From contig NZ_BCQS01000015.1 in NCBI RefSeq assembly GCF_001552195.1, forward strand, positions 1 through 63,269: a stretch of 63,269 bases of DNA. The letters are read 5' to 3'. The position numbers and the translations under genes were made by a program. Origin of the DNA: Actinomadura latina NBRC 106108. GTDB lineage: Bacteria; Actinomycetota; Actinomycetes; Streptosporangiales; Streptosporangiaceae. Of this stretch, positions 43,618 through 51,733 are shown piece after piece (within the stretch, counting starts at the first letter, position 1; each line of letters opens with the position of its first letter). Below the pieces are notes generated by a model that saw nothing but the letters and a program-made list of their open reading frames with translations, did no database searches and had not been told where the DNA came from.

Positions 43618-43709
43618 CTCGCTGGGCGTCCTCCGACCGGTTCGGCGGCGGCGGGCGCTCGCCACCCGGTTCGCTCGCCCTCGCCGGGGTGCGCGGCTGC
43701 GGACGTGCG

Positions 43710-44399
43710 TCAGGGGGATGCGGGTTTCTCGTCGGCGGGGGATTTGATCGGCTGGGTGGTCGAAGAGCGGCGGCGTTGGCCGGTCTTGCGGCGGCCTGCC
43801 ACCAGGAGGTCGTCGCCAAAGCCTTCGGCGGCTGGCTTCTCCTGGGGCTCGGCTGGTTCGGGTACGGAGGGCTTCGCGGCGCGGCGGGGCTTTTTCGGGG
43901 GCTTCGACTCGGCCTGGCGGAGGGATTCCACGAAGCTCGCGGCGTCCTCCTCGTCGTCGGCGGTGTCCGAGGCATGCCTGCGCTTGCCGATGATCCACTG
44001 GTCGGCGGTGAGGCGGCCGCCGCCGCCCGCGGCGAAGACGAGGCTGGCCATGCCGAGGGCCACGACGAGTTCGTAGCCGTTGCGGAACGTTCCGCCGTCC
44101 ACCACGAACAGGCCCTGGTCGCCGTGGACGAAGATGAACGCGCCCGCCATGTCGATGAACAGCAGGGCGCCGGTGACGGGCAGGCCGAGTCCGGCGATGA
44201 GGGCAGCGCCGCCGAGCAGTTCGACGAACGCGGAGTAGACGGCGGCGGCGGTGGGGAGCGGCACGCCGAGGTCGTCGAACGAGCGGCCGGTCGCGGTGAT
44301 GCCCGCCTCGATCTTCTGCCAGCCGTGCGCCATGAAGATGATGCCCACGCCGAGCCGCGCGAGGACTGCCACAACGTCGTAGAGCGGCCGAGAGCGCAT
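43710..44399 (-). CDS. DoxX family membrane protein with charged tail
   Basis: A 229-residue protein. Residues about 1-150 form a DoxX domain with four membrane segments (ARLGVGIIFMAHGWQKIEAG; FVELLGGAALIAGLGLPVTGALLFI; YELVVALGMASLVF). The last 75 residues are a hydrophilic Lys/Pro/Glu-rich tail (SKPPKKPRRAAKPSVPEP) that DoxX proteins normally lack. DoxX members are linked to membrane redox and thiol-stress complexes in mycobacteria. It is divergent from the OsmC gene, another thiol-peroxide protein. Confidence 0.88.
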   Translation of the reverse strand: MRSRPLYDVVAVLARLGVGIIFMAHGWQKIEAGITATGRSFDDLGVPLPTAAAVYSAFVELLGGAALIAGLGLPVTGALLFIDMAGAFIFVHGDQGLFVVDGGTFRNGYELVVALGMASLVFAAGGGGRLTADQWIIGKRRHASDTADDEEDAASFVESLRQAESKPPKKPRRAAKPSVPEPAEPQEKPAAEGFGDDLLVAGRRKTGQRRRSSTTQPIKSPADEKPASP

Positions 44400-44505
44400 G
44401 CGGTCGACTCCTTCAGCGCGGGGAACGGGGGCCCGGTCAGACGGAGAGTATGACGGCCTGCCCCGACATATCGCTAACGTCGCAGGTGGGGGCTATTGTC
44501 GGCGG

Positions 44506-44967
44506 GTGAGAAGCCATCAGTACGAAGTGTCGGTGACCTGGACGGGGAACACCGGGTCGGGGACGAGTTCATACCGGGACTATGAGCGGGCGCACGAGGT
44601 TCGTGCGGACGGCAAGCCGCCGATCGCGGGCAGTTCGGACCCCGGTTTCCGGGGCGACCCGGCGCGGTGGAATCCCGAGGAACTGCTCGTCGCCTCGCTG
44701 GCGCAGTGCCACATGCTGTGGTTTCTCCATCTGTGCGCCGTCGAGAAGGTCGTGGTGACCGGGTACGAGGACCGGCCGCGCGGCGTGATGGTCGAAACGG
44801 CGGACGGCGGCGGACGGTTCGAGGAGGTCGTCCTGCGTCCCCGGGTGACGCTGGCCGACCCCGGGCAGGCGAGCCGGGCCGCCGAACTGCATGAGAAGGC
44901 CCACGAGATGTGCTTCATCGCGAACTCGGTGAACTTCCCCGTCCGCCATGAGGCGGGCCTGCCGTAG
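44506..44967 (+). CDS. OsmC family peroxiredoxin-like protein
   Basis: A 153-residue OsmC/Ohr-fold protein with the two redox cysteines at AQCHMLWFLHLCA (about residue 70) and HEMCFIANSVNFPV (about 137), and an NPEELLVASLAQC motif. It should reduce organic hydroperoxides with the Cys pair; the split DPARWNPEELL form is the YhfA/OsmC-like branch. GTG start without Shine-Dalgarno; TATTGT ends 6 nt before it, so the mRNA may be leaderless. It is separated by 1 nt from the convergent pirin gene. Confidence 0.9.
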   Translation: MRSHQYEVSVTWTGNTGSGTSSYRDYERAHEVRADGKPPIAGSSDPGFRGDPARWNPEELLVASLAQCHMLWFLHLCAVEKVVVTGYEDRPRGVMVETADGGGRFEEVVLRPRVTLADPGQASRAAELHEKAHEMCFIANSVNFPVRHEAGLP

Positions 44968-44968
44968 G

Positions 44969-45937
44969 TCAGCGCGTCCGGCCGCGGGGCTTCAGGCGCG
45001 TCGGCGGCATGGCGGGCGCCGCGAGGCGGGCGCCGTGGTAGCCCTCCACTGTGCCGAAGCGGCCGCCCGTCATCCAGTCCTCCCGGGCCTGGGCGATCTC
45101 CTCGCCGGCGCGCGCGATGAAGTTCCACCACATCACGAGCTTCTCCTCGAAGGGCTCGCCGCCCAGCAGCACGAAGCCGCCCGGTCCGTCGGCGGCCCGC
45201 ACCGGCAGCTCGCGGCGGCCGCAGCCGAGGTAGAGCATCGAGCCCGGCTCCACCTGCTCGCCGTCGATGTCGAGGACGCCGGACATGGTGAGTGCCGCGT
45301 ACTCGAAGTCGGGTTCGACCGGTAGGCGCACGGCGGCGCCGTCCTCCAAGGCGATGTCCGCACCCATGATGGGGGTGAACGTCGTGCCCGGAGAGGTGGC
45401 GCCGTCGAGTTCGCCCAAGAGGAGGGTGGCGGCGAAGCCGGGGGCGCTGACCACGGGCAGGTCGGCGTGGTACTCCCAGTTGGGTTCCGTGTGCCGGTGG
45501 ACGTCCGGGAGCGCGACCCACAGCTGGGCTCCGTGCAGGATCGGGGAGTGCGCGCGCGGCGACTCCTCCGAGTGGGAGATGGCCCGCCCCGCCGTCATCA
45601 GCCCGAGTTCCCTCGGACGGATGGTCTGCAGGCTGCCGAGGCTGTCGCGGTGCAGGACCTCGCCGCAGTGCAGCCAGCTCACCGTCTGCAGTCCGATGTG
45701 CGGATGCGGCGGTACCTGCATGCCGGGCTGGTCGGTGATGTCGTCCGGCCCGTAGTGGTCGACGAAGCACCATGCGCCGACCATCCGCCGTCCCAGGCTG
45801 GGCAGCAGCCTCCGGACGACCGTGCTCTCGCCCAGCGGGACCCGCCGCGGCGGCAGCAGCTCGTGGACGGGCCCTCCCGCAACGTCGTCGCGCCCGCCGC
45901 ACTGGACCGGCTTGGGCCGGACATCGAGGTTGCTCAC
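44969..45937 (-). CDS. pirin family protein
   Basis: A 322-residue bicupin. The N-terminal pirin domain has VDHYGPDDI, the metal-site His residues in MQVPPHPHIGLQTVSW, DSLGSLQTIRPRELGLMTAGRAISHSEES (in two parts) and LWVALP. The C-terminal pirin domain has GGEPFEEKLVMWWNFIAR. Pirins bind iron; some have quercetinase activity and others act as redox-linked regulators. The GTG at 45937 is preferred since GGGAGGG lies 9 nt before it; a TTG seven codons upstream would lie across that site. Confidence 0.9.
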   Translation of the reverse strand: MSNLDVRPKPVQCGGRDDVAGGPVHELLPPRRVPLGESTVVRRLLPSLGRRMVGAWCFVDHYGPDDITDQPGMQVPPHPHIGLQTVSWLHCGEVLHRDSLGSLQTIRPRELGLMTAGRAISHSEESPRAHSPILHGAQLWVALPDVHRHTEPNWEYHADLPVVSAPGFAATLLLGELDGATSPGTTFTPIMGADIALEDGAAVRLPVEPDFEYAALTMSGVLDIDGEQVEPGSMLYLGCGRRELPVRAADGPGGFVLLGGEPFEEKLVMWWNFIARAGEEIAQAREDWMTGGRFGTVEGYHGARLAAPAMPPTRLKPRGRTR

Positions 45938-46041
45938 CAGAACCGTCCCTCCCTGCAATGCCGTCCCTTAACGATGCCCTACGGCCTGCGCCGTTGAACC
46001 CACGGAATGGTGCATGCGGCCGGCGGGTTCACGTGTATGTG

Positions 46042-47091
46042 ATGCACGGTGAGTACAAGGTCCCCGGTGGCAAGCTCGTGGTCGCGGATATCGACGTCGT
46101 TGACGGTCTCCTGCGCAACCCCAGGATCAGCGGCGACTTCTTCCTCGAACCTGACGCGGCCCTGGACGCGATCAACGGCGTTCTCGACGGGCTGCCCGCC
46201 GCGCTGGACGCCAAGGCGATCGGCGTCCGCGTCCAGGCGGGGCTGCCCCGCGGCACGGTGATGCTCGGCATCACCGCCGAGGCCGTGGGGATCGCGGTGC
46301 GGCGGGCCATCACCCGGGCGTCGGACTGGCGCGACCACGGCTGGCGGCTGATCCACGAGCCGCCGCAGGAACCCGCCCTCCACATGGCGATCGACCAGGT
46401 GCTCGCCGAGGAGGTCGGCGCGGGGCGCCGCCCGCCCACGCTGCGGGTGTGGGAGTGGGCGTCGCCCGCGGTGGTCATCGGCAGCTTCCAGTCGCTGCGC
46501 AACGAGGTCGACGCCGCGGCGGCCGAGCGGCACGGGGTCGAGGTCGTGCGGCGCATCAGCGGCGGCGGCGCGATGTTCATCGAGCCCGGCAACACGATCA
46601 CGTACTCGCTGTACGCGCCGGAGACGCTGGTGGCGGGCATGTCGTTCGCGGAGAGCTACGCCTTCCTGGACGACTGGGTGCTGGGCGCGCTCGGCGAACT
46701 CGGGATCAAGGCCTGGTACCAGCCGCTGAACGACATCACGTCCGACAACGGCAAGATCGCCGGCGCGGCGCAGAAGCGGCTCGCGTCTGGCGCGGTGCTG
46801 CACCACGTGACGATGGCCTACGACATCGACGCGGAGAAGATGCTGCAGGTGCTGCGGATCGGCCGCGAGAAGATCTCCGACAAGGGCATCGTCAGCGCGG
46901 TGAAGCGGGTGGATCCGCTGCGGCGGCAGACCGGGCTGCCCCGCGAGGAGATCATCGACCGCATGATCGGGCACTTCCGGACCCGCTACGGGCTCGCCGG
47001 CGACCGGGTGGGTGAGGACGAGCTGCGGCTGGCCCGCAAGTACGTCACCGACAAGTTCGGCACACCGGAGTGGACGGCCCGCATCCCCTGA
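46042..47091 (+). CDS. lipoate-protein ligase A-like protein
   Basis: A 349-residue protein starting MHGEYKVPGGKLVVADIDVV. An N-terminal accessory domain resembling the LplA C-terminal domain (about 1-85) precedes a BPL/LPL catalytic domain (about 95-345) with VVIGSFQSLRNEVD, the RRISGGGAMFIEPGNTITYS motif and the lysine-containing NDITSDNGKIAGAAQKR. This inverted domain order is typical of actinobacterial forms. It may attach lipoate, octanoate or a related acyl group to carrier domains. The ATG at 46042 is chosen because it gives the usual family N-terminus; GTG codons lie just upstream. It is divergent from the pirin gene. Confidence 0.88.
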   Translation: MHGEYKVPGGKLVVADIDVVDGLLRNPRISGDFFLEPDAALDAINGVLDGLPAALDAKAIGVRVQAGLPRGTVMLGITAEAVGIAVRRAITRASDWRDHGWRLIHEPPQEPALHMAIDQVLAEEVGAGRRPPTLRVWEWASPAVVIGSFQSLRNEVDAAAAERHGVEVVRRISGGGAMFIEPGNTITYSLYAPETLVAGMSFAESYAFLDDWVLGALGELGIKAWYQPLNDITSDNGKIAGAAQKRLASGAVLHHVTMAYDIDAEKMLQVLRIGREKISDKGIVSAVKRVDPLRRQTGLPREEIIDRMIGHFRTRYGLAGDRVGEDELRLARKYVTDKFGTPEWTARIP

Positions 47092-47211
47092 CGTCCGGCG
47101 CGGTGCGGCGGAACCCTGGGGCGCCGCCGTGCGTCCTCCTCTCATGGCAGGTCGCGGGGGCGGGCGGCACGCCATAGGTTGGTGACGTCGGCCAGATGAT
47201 GAGGAGCGTTC

Positions 47212-48639
47212 ATGTCGATGCAGAAGGGCGCCAACACCGCGGTGCCGGTTCCCTCGGTGCGGATCGAGCTGGGCTGGCAGGCCGGTCCCGGCGTGCCGGA
47301 CGCGGACGCGTCGGCGCTCCTGGTGACCGAGAGCGGCCGGGTCCGCTCGGACGCCGACTTCGTCTTCTACAACCAGCCGGCGCACGCCTCCGGCGCGGTG
47401 CGGCACGAGGGCAAGCAGCAGGGGCCGACGGTCCTGGACGTCCTGGTGGTGGACCTGAACCGGGTCGAGCCCGCCATCGAGAAGGTCGTCATCGCGGCGT
47501 CCTCGGACGGCGGGACGTTCGGCCGGTTCCAGGGCCTGTACGTGCGGGTGGTCGACGCGGCCGGCGGCACGGAGGTCGCGCGGTTCGACAGCCAGGGCGC
47601 CACCACGGAGACGGCCTTCGTCCTCGGTGAGCTGTACCGGCGGCAGGGCGCATGGAAGTTCCGCGCGGTCGGCCAGGGCTACGACTCGGGTCTCGCGGGC
47701 CTCGCCACCGACTACGGCATCTCGGTCGACGACCCCGGCCAGGCGGCACCCCCGCCCGCGCCCCCGCAGCCGGTGCAGCCGCCCGCTCCGCCGGCGCCGC
47801 AGCAGCAGTACGCCCCGCCCCCGCCGCCGCCCGGCGGCCAGTACGTACCGCCCCCACCGCCCCCACCGCCGCCGGCCCCCGGCCAGTACGCACCCCCGCC
47901 GCCCCCGCCGGGGGGCCAGTACGCGCCGCCGCCCCCGCCCGGCCAGTACGCGCCGCCGCTCGGCCAGTACGCGCCCCCGCCCGGGCCGCCGCAGCCGCAG
48001 CAGCAGGGCGGCAAGATCTCCCTGACGAAGAACGCCCCGTCGGTGTCGCTCACCAAGCACGGCGCGACGGGCGGCCACATGCGCGTCAACCTCAACTGGA
48101 CCGCGCGCGAGGGCGTCGCGAAGGGACGGCTCGGCAAGCGCCGCCGCGGCGTCGACCTCGACCTGGACCTGTGCTGCCTCTGGGAGCTGCAGGACGGCCG
48201 CAAGGGCATCATCCACGCGATCGGCGACATGGGCGCGCTGGAACGCGCGCCGTTCATCAAGCTCGACAAGGACGACCGCACCGGGGCCATCGAGTCGGGC
48301 GAGAACCTCCACATCAACCTCGACCACACCAAGGACTTCAAGCGGATCCTGGTGTTCGCCGAGATCTACGACGGCGCCGACGACTTCCGCGGCCTGGACG
48401 CGATCGCCACGCTGTTCCCGGTGGGTGCGCCGCCGATCGACATGCGGATGGACGACTGCGTGGACGCGTCCCGCGACGCCGTCCTGGCGCTCATCGAGAA
48501 CGTGAACGGCGAGCTGGTCGTCCGCCGCGAGGGGCGGTTCATCCTGCCGCCGCCCGGCCGCGCGCGCTGGGGCAAGATGGCCGTCGACCAGGCCTACGCC
48601 TGGAACCTGGAGTGGGTCGCCTCGCGCGGTAAAGACTGA
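47212..48639 (+). CDS. TerD family protein, two domains with Pro-rich linker
   Basis: A 475-residue protein. Residues about 1-178 are a TerD domain (VRIELGW, DADASALLVTESGRVRSDADFVFYNQP, VVIAASSD, FVLGELYRRQGAWKFRAVGQGYDSGLAGLATDYGI in parts). About 180-265 is a linker of GQYAPPPPP-type repeats. About 265-475 is a second TerD-like domain (VSLTKHG, VNLNWTAREG, DLDLDLCCLWELQDGRKGIIHAIGDMG, VFAEIYDG). TerD domains bind calcium and are linked to tellurite and stress responses in actinomycetes. GAGGAG 6 nt before the ATG supports the start. Confidence 0.9.
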   Translation: MSMQKGANTAVPVPSVRIELGWQAGPGVPDADASALLVTESGRVRSDADFVFYNQPAHASGAVRHEGKQQGPTVLDVLVVDLNRVEPAIEKVVIAASSDGGTFGRFQGLYVRVVDAAGGTEVARFDSQGATTETAFVLGELYRRQGAWKFRAVGQGYDSGLAGLATDYGISVDDPGQAAPPPAPPQPVQPPAPPAPQQQYAPPPPPPGGQYVPPPPPPPPPAPGQYAPPPPPPGGQYAPPPPPGQYAPPLGQYAPPPGPPQPQQQGGKISLTKNAPSVSLTKHGATGGHMRVNLNWTAREGVAKGRLGKRRRGVDLDLDLCCLWELQDGRKGIIHAIGDMGALERAPFIKLDKDDRTGAIESGENLHINLDHTKDFKRILVFAEIYDGADDFRGLDAIATLFPVGAPPIDMRMDDCVDASRDAVLALIENVNGELVVRREGRFILPPPGRARWGKMAVDQAYAWNLEWVASRGKD

Positions 48640-48667
48640 CCGGCCGTCCTTGCCCGCGAGCGCGTGG

Positions 48668-49300
48668 TCACGCGGCTTTCAGCTGGTCCGCCAGCTTCTT
48701 GTCGTGGGCGACGCGCACGAGCGCGGCGGTGAATCGGGCCAGTTCCTTCTCCGGCACCTTCCCGGCGAGCTGGCCGGGGTCGGTGGGCAGGCCGAGCCGT
48801 TCGGCGCCCTTCTTCACCTGGTCGTCGATGTGGGGGCGAAGCCAGGGCCAGATGGCCTGGGCCTCGCGGCAGAAGATGTCGACGCCGGTCGGGCCGATGC
48901 CGGGGAACTCCTGCAGCAGGCCGGCCGCCTTCTCGGGGTCGCGTTCGGCCTCGATGGCGAGGCGCCGCAGATCGCCCTTGTACTTGTCCTGGACCATCTC
49001 GGCGGTGTCGCCCAGGCGGGACGCGGTGGACTCGTCGTAGCGGACGTAGTGGCCGCGTCCGAGCGCGTCCACCCGGTCCTGCCACGACAGCCTGCCCATC
49101 CCGCGCGCGGTCCCGCCGCCGGCCTCGAACAGTTCGCGGGCGGCGGAGACCGCGATGTCCGACGAGATGCGCGCGCTCAGCAGGTTGGCCAGGACGAGCA
49201 GCTTGAACAAGGCCGCCGGCTGGTCCTTCAGCGTTATGCCGGCCTCCTCGGCGAACGTCCGGCCGGACTCGTGCAGCAGCTTCTTCACGACGGCATCCAT
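48668..49300 (-). CDS. HhH-GPD family base excision repair-like protein
   Basis: A 210-residue all-helical protein of the endonuclease III/HhH-GPD superfamily: LLSARISSDIAVSAARELFE, then the helix-hairpin-helix LLQEFPGIGPTGVDIFCRE (about residue 133) and WPWLRPHIDDQVKKGAERLGLP, where the Asp is in the place of the catalytic Asp. The classical Lys of bifunctional glycosylases and the Fe-S cysteines are not seen, so activity is uncertain. GGGAGG 9 nt before the ATG supports the start. It lies 49 nt after rnhB, probably in the same operon. Confidence 0.8.
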   Translation of the reverse strand: MDAVVKKLLHESGRTFAEEAGITLKDQPAALFKLLVLANLLSARISSDIAVSAARELFEAGGGTARGMGRLSWQDRVDALGRGHYVRYDESTASRLGDTAEMVQDKYKGDLRRLAIEAERDPEKAAGLLQEFPGIGPTGVDIFCREAQAIWPWLRPHIDDQVKKGAERLGLPTDPGQLAGKVPEKELARFTAALVRVAHDKKLADQLKAA

Positions 49301-49348
49301 GGCATGTACCTCCCGTGGATGGCGCCTACCCGGCCGGCGGGGGATGAC

Positions 49349-50116
49349 TCACAGGAGGCTGAGCTGTCCTTCGCCGGCGAGCGGGTCCCGGTGCTTCTTC
49401 AGGTGCCGCCAGCGCGGGAGGTCGTCCAGGTAGGACCAGGACATCCGGTGGTGCGGTGTGGGCCCGTGCTCCTCGAGCGCCCTCTGGTGGACGGGCGACG
49501 GGTACCCGGCACTGTCCGCGAACCCGTAACCGGGGAACTCGCCGTCCAGCTCCGCCATCAGCCGGTCACGGTGGACCTTCGCCAAGACGGAGGCGGCGGC
49601 GACCGTGACCGACCTGAGGTCGGCCTTGACCTCGCAGCGGACCCGCCAGGGCCGGCCCAGAAAGTCGTGCTTGCCGTCCAGGATGACCACGTCGGGCCGG
49701 ACGGGCAGTGACTCCAGCGCGCGGACGGCGGCCCGCCGCAGCGCCTCCGTCATGCCGGCCTCGTCGATCTCCTCGGGGGACGACGCGCCGATGGCGTGCC
49801 CGGCGAGCCAGCCGGGCAGCAGGCCGGCGAACGACTCGCGGTGCGCCTGGGTGAGGAGCTTGGAGTCGGTGAGCGCGATGGTCTTCTTGCCGCGGCCCGG
49901 CAGGACGGGCGGCGCGCTCAGGTCGGTGACCGCGGCGCACACCACGACGGGGCCGGCCCAGGCGCCGCGGCCGACCTCGTCGACCCCGGCGATCGTGACC
50001 GGACGCGCGGCCCGGAGTTCGTCCTCGATCCCGTAGCCCGCGGCACGGGGCAGCCCTCTGGAGCCGGAGGGGGCGGAGTCGAACCCGGGCAGGGCGTCGC
50101 CGGTGGGGTCGGTCAA
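49349..50116 (-). CDS. rnhB: ribonuclease HII
   Basis: A 255-residue RNase HII: IAGVDEVGRGAWAGPVVVCAAV with the DE residues (about residue 45), LTDSKLL, PDVVILDGKHDFLG with a catalytic Asp, and SVLAKVHRDRLM...YPSPVHQRALEEHGPTPHHRMSW. It cleaves the RNA strand of RNA-DNA hybrids and initiates removal of single ribonucleotides from DNA. The TTG start is preceded by GAGGAG. It starts 9 nt after the dehalogenase stop and is presumably co-transcribed with it. Confidence 0.95.
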   Translation of the reverse strand: MTDPTGDALPGFDSAPSGSRGLPRAAGYGIEDELRAARPVTIAGVDEVGRGAWAGPVVVCAAVTDLSAPPVLPGRGKKTIALTDSKLLTQAHRESFAGLLPGWLAGHAIGASSPEEIDEAGMTEALRRAAVRALESLPVRPDVVILDGKHDFLGRPWRVRCEVKADLRSVTVAAASVLAKVHRDRLMAELDGEFPGYGFADSAGYPSPVHQRALEEHGPTPHHRMSWSYLDDLPRWRHLKKHRDPLAGEGQLSLL

Positions 50117-50125
50117 GGAGGCTCC

Positions 50126-51034
50126 TCAAGAACGCACGAATGCCGCGATCGCGTGGCCGAGCCGTTCCCCGTCGTCCTCCTGGAGGAAGTGGCCAGCGCC
50201 GTCGATCGTAGGGTGCCCGATGCCCTGCGCGCCGGGAACCAGCTGCTTGAACAGCGGCGCCATCGCCCCGGTGATGGGGTCCTTGTCGCTGAAGGCCACG
50301 AGGAACGGCTTGTCCCACGCGCGCAGGACGTCCCACGCGTCGCGGTTGGGCTGCGCCTCCGGGTCGTCGGGTTCGGCGGGGACGAGCGCGGGCATCGCGC
50401 GCGGCCCCGCCTTGAACGCCTCGTCCGGGAACGGTGCGTCGTAGGCGGCGCGGACGTCGTCGGACAGCGCGGTGCGGCAGCCGGAGGCGATGTTGCGGGC
50501 GATGTCGAACTCGGCCGCCGTGCGGACGGACTGGCGGAACTTGAGCCATGTCTCCGGCATCGGGAAGTCGCCCGTGGGGAGGCCGGTGTTGGCGGCGACG
50601 ACACGGGAGAACCGGTCCTGGTGGGCGGTCACCAGGCGCAGGCCGATGAGGCCGCCCCAGTCCTGCCCGACGAGGGTCACGTCCCGCAGGCCGAGGGCGT
50701 CGAACACCAGCGAGCGCGTCCACTCGATGTGGCGCGCGTAGGTGTGGTCGGTCATCTCGGCGGGTTTGTCCGAGCGGCCGAAACCGACCAGGTCGGGCAC
50801 GACCACGCGCAGCCCCGCGTCCGCCAAGACGCGCATGACATGCCGGTAGAGGAACGACCAGCTCGGCTCACCGTGCAGGCACAGGACCACGGGACCGTCG
50901 GACGGGCCTGCCTCGACATAGGCCATGCGCAGCGTGCCGTCACCGTCCTGGGTGGGGACGTCGGCGTAGCGCGGTTCGTAGGGGAAGTCCGGGAGGCCGT
51001 CGAAGCGTTCGTCGGGGGTACGCAGGATCCGCAT
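50126..51034 (-). CDS. haloalkane dehalogenase-like alpha/beta hydrolase
   Basis: A 302-residue protein close to the DhmA/DhlA type dehalogenases: LCLHGEPSWSFLYRHVM, the nucleophile elbow LVGQDWGGLIGLRLV (Asp followed by halide-binding Trp), AFSDKDPITG and the catalytic His in GAGHFLQEDDGERLG. The HGEPSWS motif (Glu plus Trp) is the dehalogenase variant. It should hydrolyse carbon-halogen bonds, though the natural substrate of actinobacterial members is generally unknown. It is the first gene of an apparent operon with rnhB and the HhH-GPD gene. Confidence 0.9.
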   Translation of the reverse strand: MRILRTPDERFDGLPDFPYEPRYADVPTQDGDGTLRMAYVEAGPSDGPVVLCLHGEPSWSFLYRHVMRVLADAGLRVVVPDLVGFGRSDKPAEMTDHTYARHIEWTRSLVFDALGLRDVTLVGQDWGGLIGLRLVTAHQDRFSRVVAANTGLPTGDFPMPETWLKFRQSVRTAAEFDIARNIASGCRTALSDDVRAAYDAPFPDEAFKAGPRAMPALVPAEPDDPEAQPNRDAWDVLRAWDKPFLVAFSDKDPITGAMAPLFKQLVPGAQGIGHPTIDGAGHFLQEDDGERLGHAIAAFVRS

Positions 51035-51118
51035 CCGCCCATCATGGCAGCGGCCCCGTCGTGGTGGCGGCCCCTGTCATTGCAGTGGCCCCCGTCCTGC
51101 AGGGAACCACGGCGCGGG

Positions 51119-51733
51119 TCAGAGCCAGCCGTTGTGCCGCGCCGCGCCCACCGCCTCGATGCGGTTGCGCGCCCCCGTCTTGCCGATCGCGGACGACAGG
51201 TAGTTGCGGACGGTGCTCTCCGACAGATGCAGTCGTCCCGCGATGTCGGAGACGGGTGACCCGTCGGCCGCGGCCGCCAGCACGTCCCGTTCCCGGTCGG
51301 TCAGCGGGTTCGGGCCCACCGACAGCGCCGCCGTCGCCAGCGCGGGGTCGACCACCCGCTCCCCGGCCAGGACGCGCCGCAGTGCCGTGACGAGGTCCTC
51401 GATGGGGCCGTCCTTGACCAGGAACCCGCTCGCCCCGGCCTCCATGGCGCGGCGCAGGTAGCCGGGCCGCCCGAACGTGGTGACGATCAGCACCCTGCAC
51501 GCGGGCAGCTCGCGGCGCAGGTCGGCGGCCACGTCCAGGCCGCTGCGGCCGGGCATCTCGATGTCGAGCACGGCGACGTCCGGGACGGTCCGCAGCGCCT
51601 CCGGCAGCACCCGCGCGCCGTCGCCGACCTCGGCGACGACCTCGATGTCCTCCTCGAGCCCGAGCAGCAGCGCGAGCGCGCCGCGCATCATGCCCTGGTC
51701 CTCGGCGAGCAGAACCTTGATCACGTCCCTCAT
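51119..51733 (-). CDS. response regulator, NarL/DesR type
   Basis: A 204-residue response regulator: receiver domain with acidic pocket LLAEDQGMM, phospho-acceptor Asp in VAVLDIEMPGRSG (about residue 57) and K in FLVKDG; C-terminal LuxR helix-turn-helix (about 140-200: LTDRERDVLAAAADGSPVSDIAGRLHLSESTVRNYLSSAIGKTG in parts). Its start overlaps the kinase stop by 4 nt. It probably controls the ABC-2 exporter of the same operon, as in many DesK/DesR-like systems. Confidence 0.94.
   Translation of the reverse strand: MRDVIKVLLAEDQGMMRGALALLLGLEEDIEVVAEVGDGARVLPEALRTVPDVAVLDIEMPGRSGLDVAADLRRELPACRVLIVTTFGRPGYLRRAMEAGASGFLVKDGPIEDLVTALRRVLAGERVVDPALATAALSVGPNPLTDRERDVLAAAADGSPVSDIAGRLHLSESTVRNYLSSAIGKTGARNRIEAVGAARHNGWL

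Noticed and set aside
47790..48005. Proline-codon repeats in the TerD gene as a CRISPR-like array
   Set aside because: Units are coding, of variable length and without conserved spacers. No cas genes are present and no CRISPR array was found anywhere in the window.
50126..51034. Reading this alpha/beta hydrolase as an epoxide hydrolase
   Set aside because: HGEPSWS and the Asp-Trp pair after VGQ fit haloalkane dehalogenases better, unlike the HGFPDS enzyme at 25276-26154.
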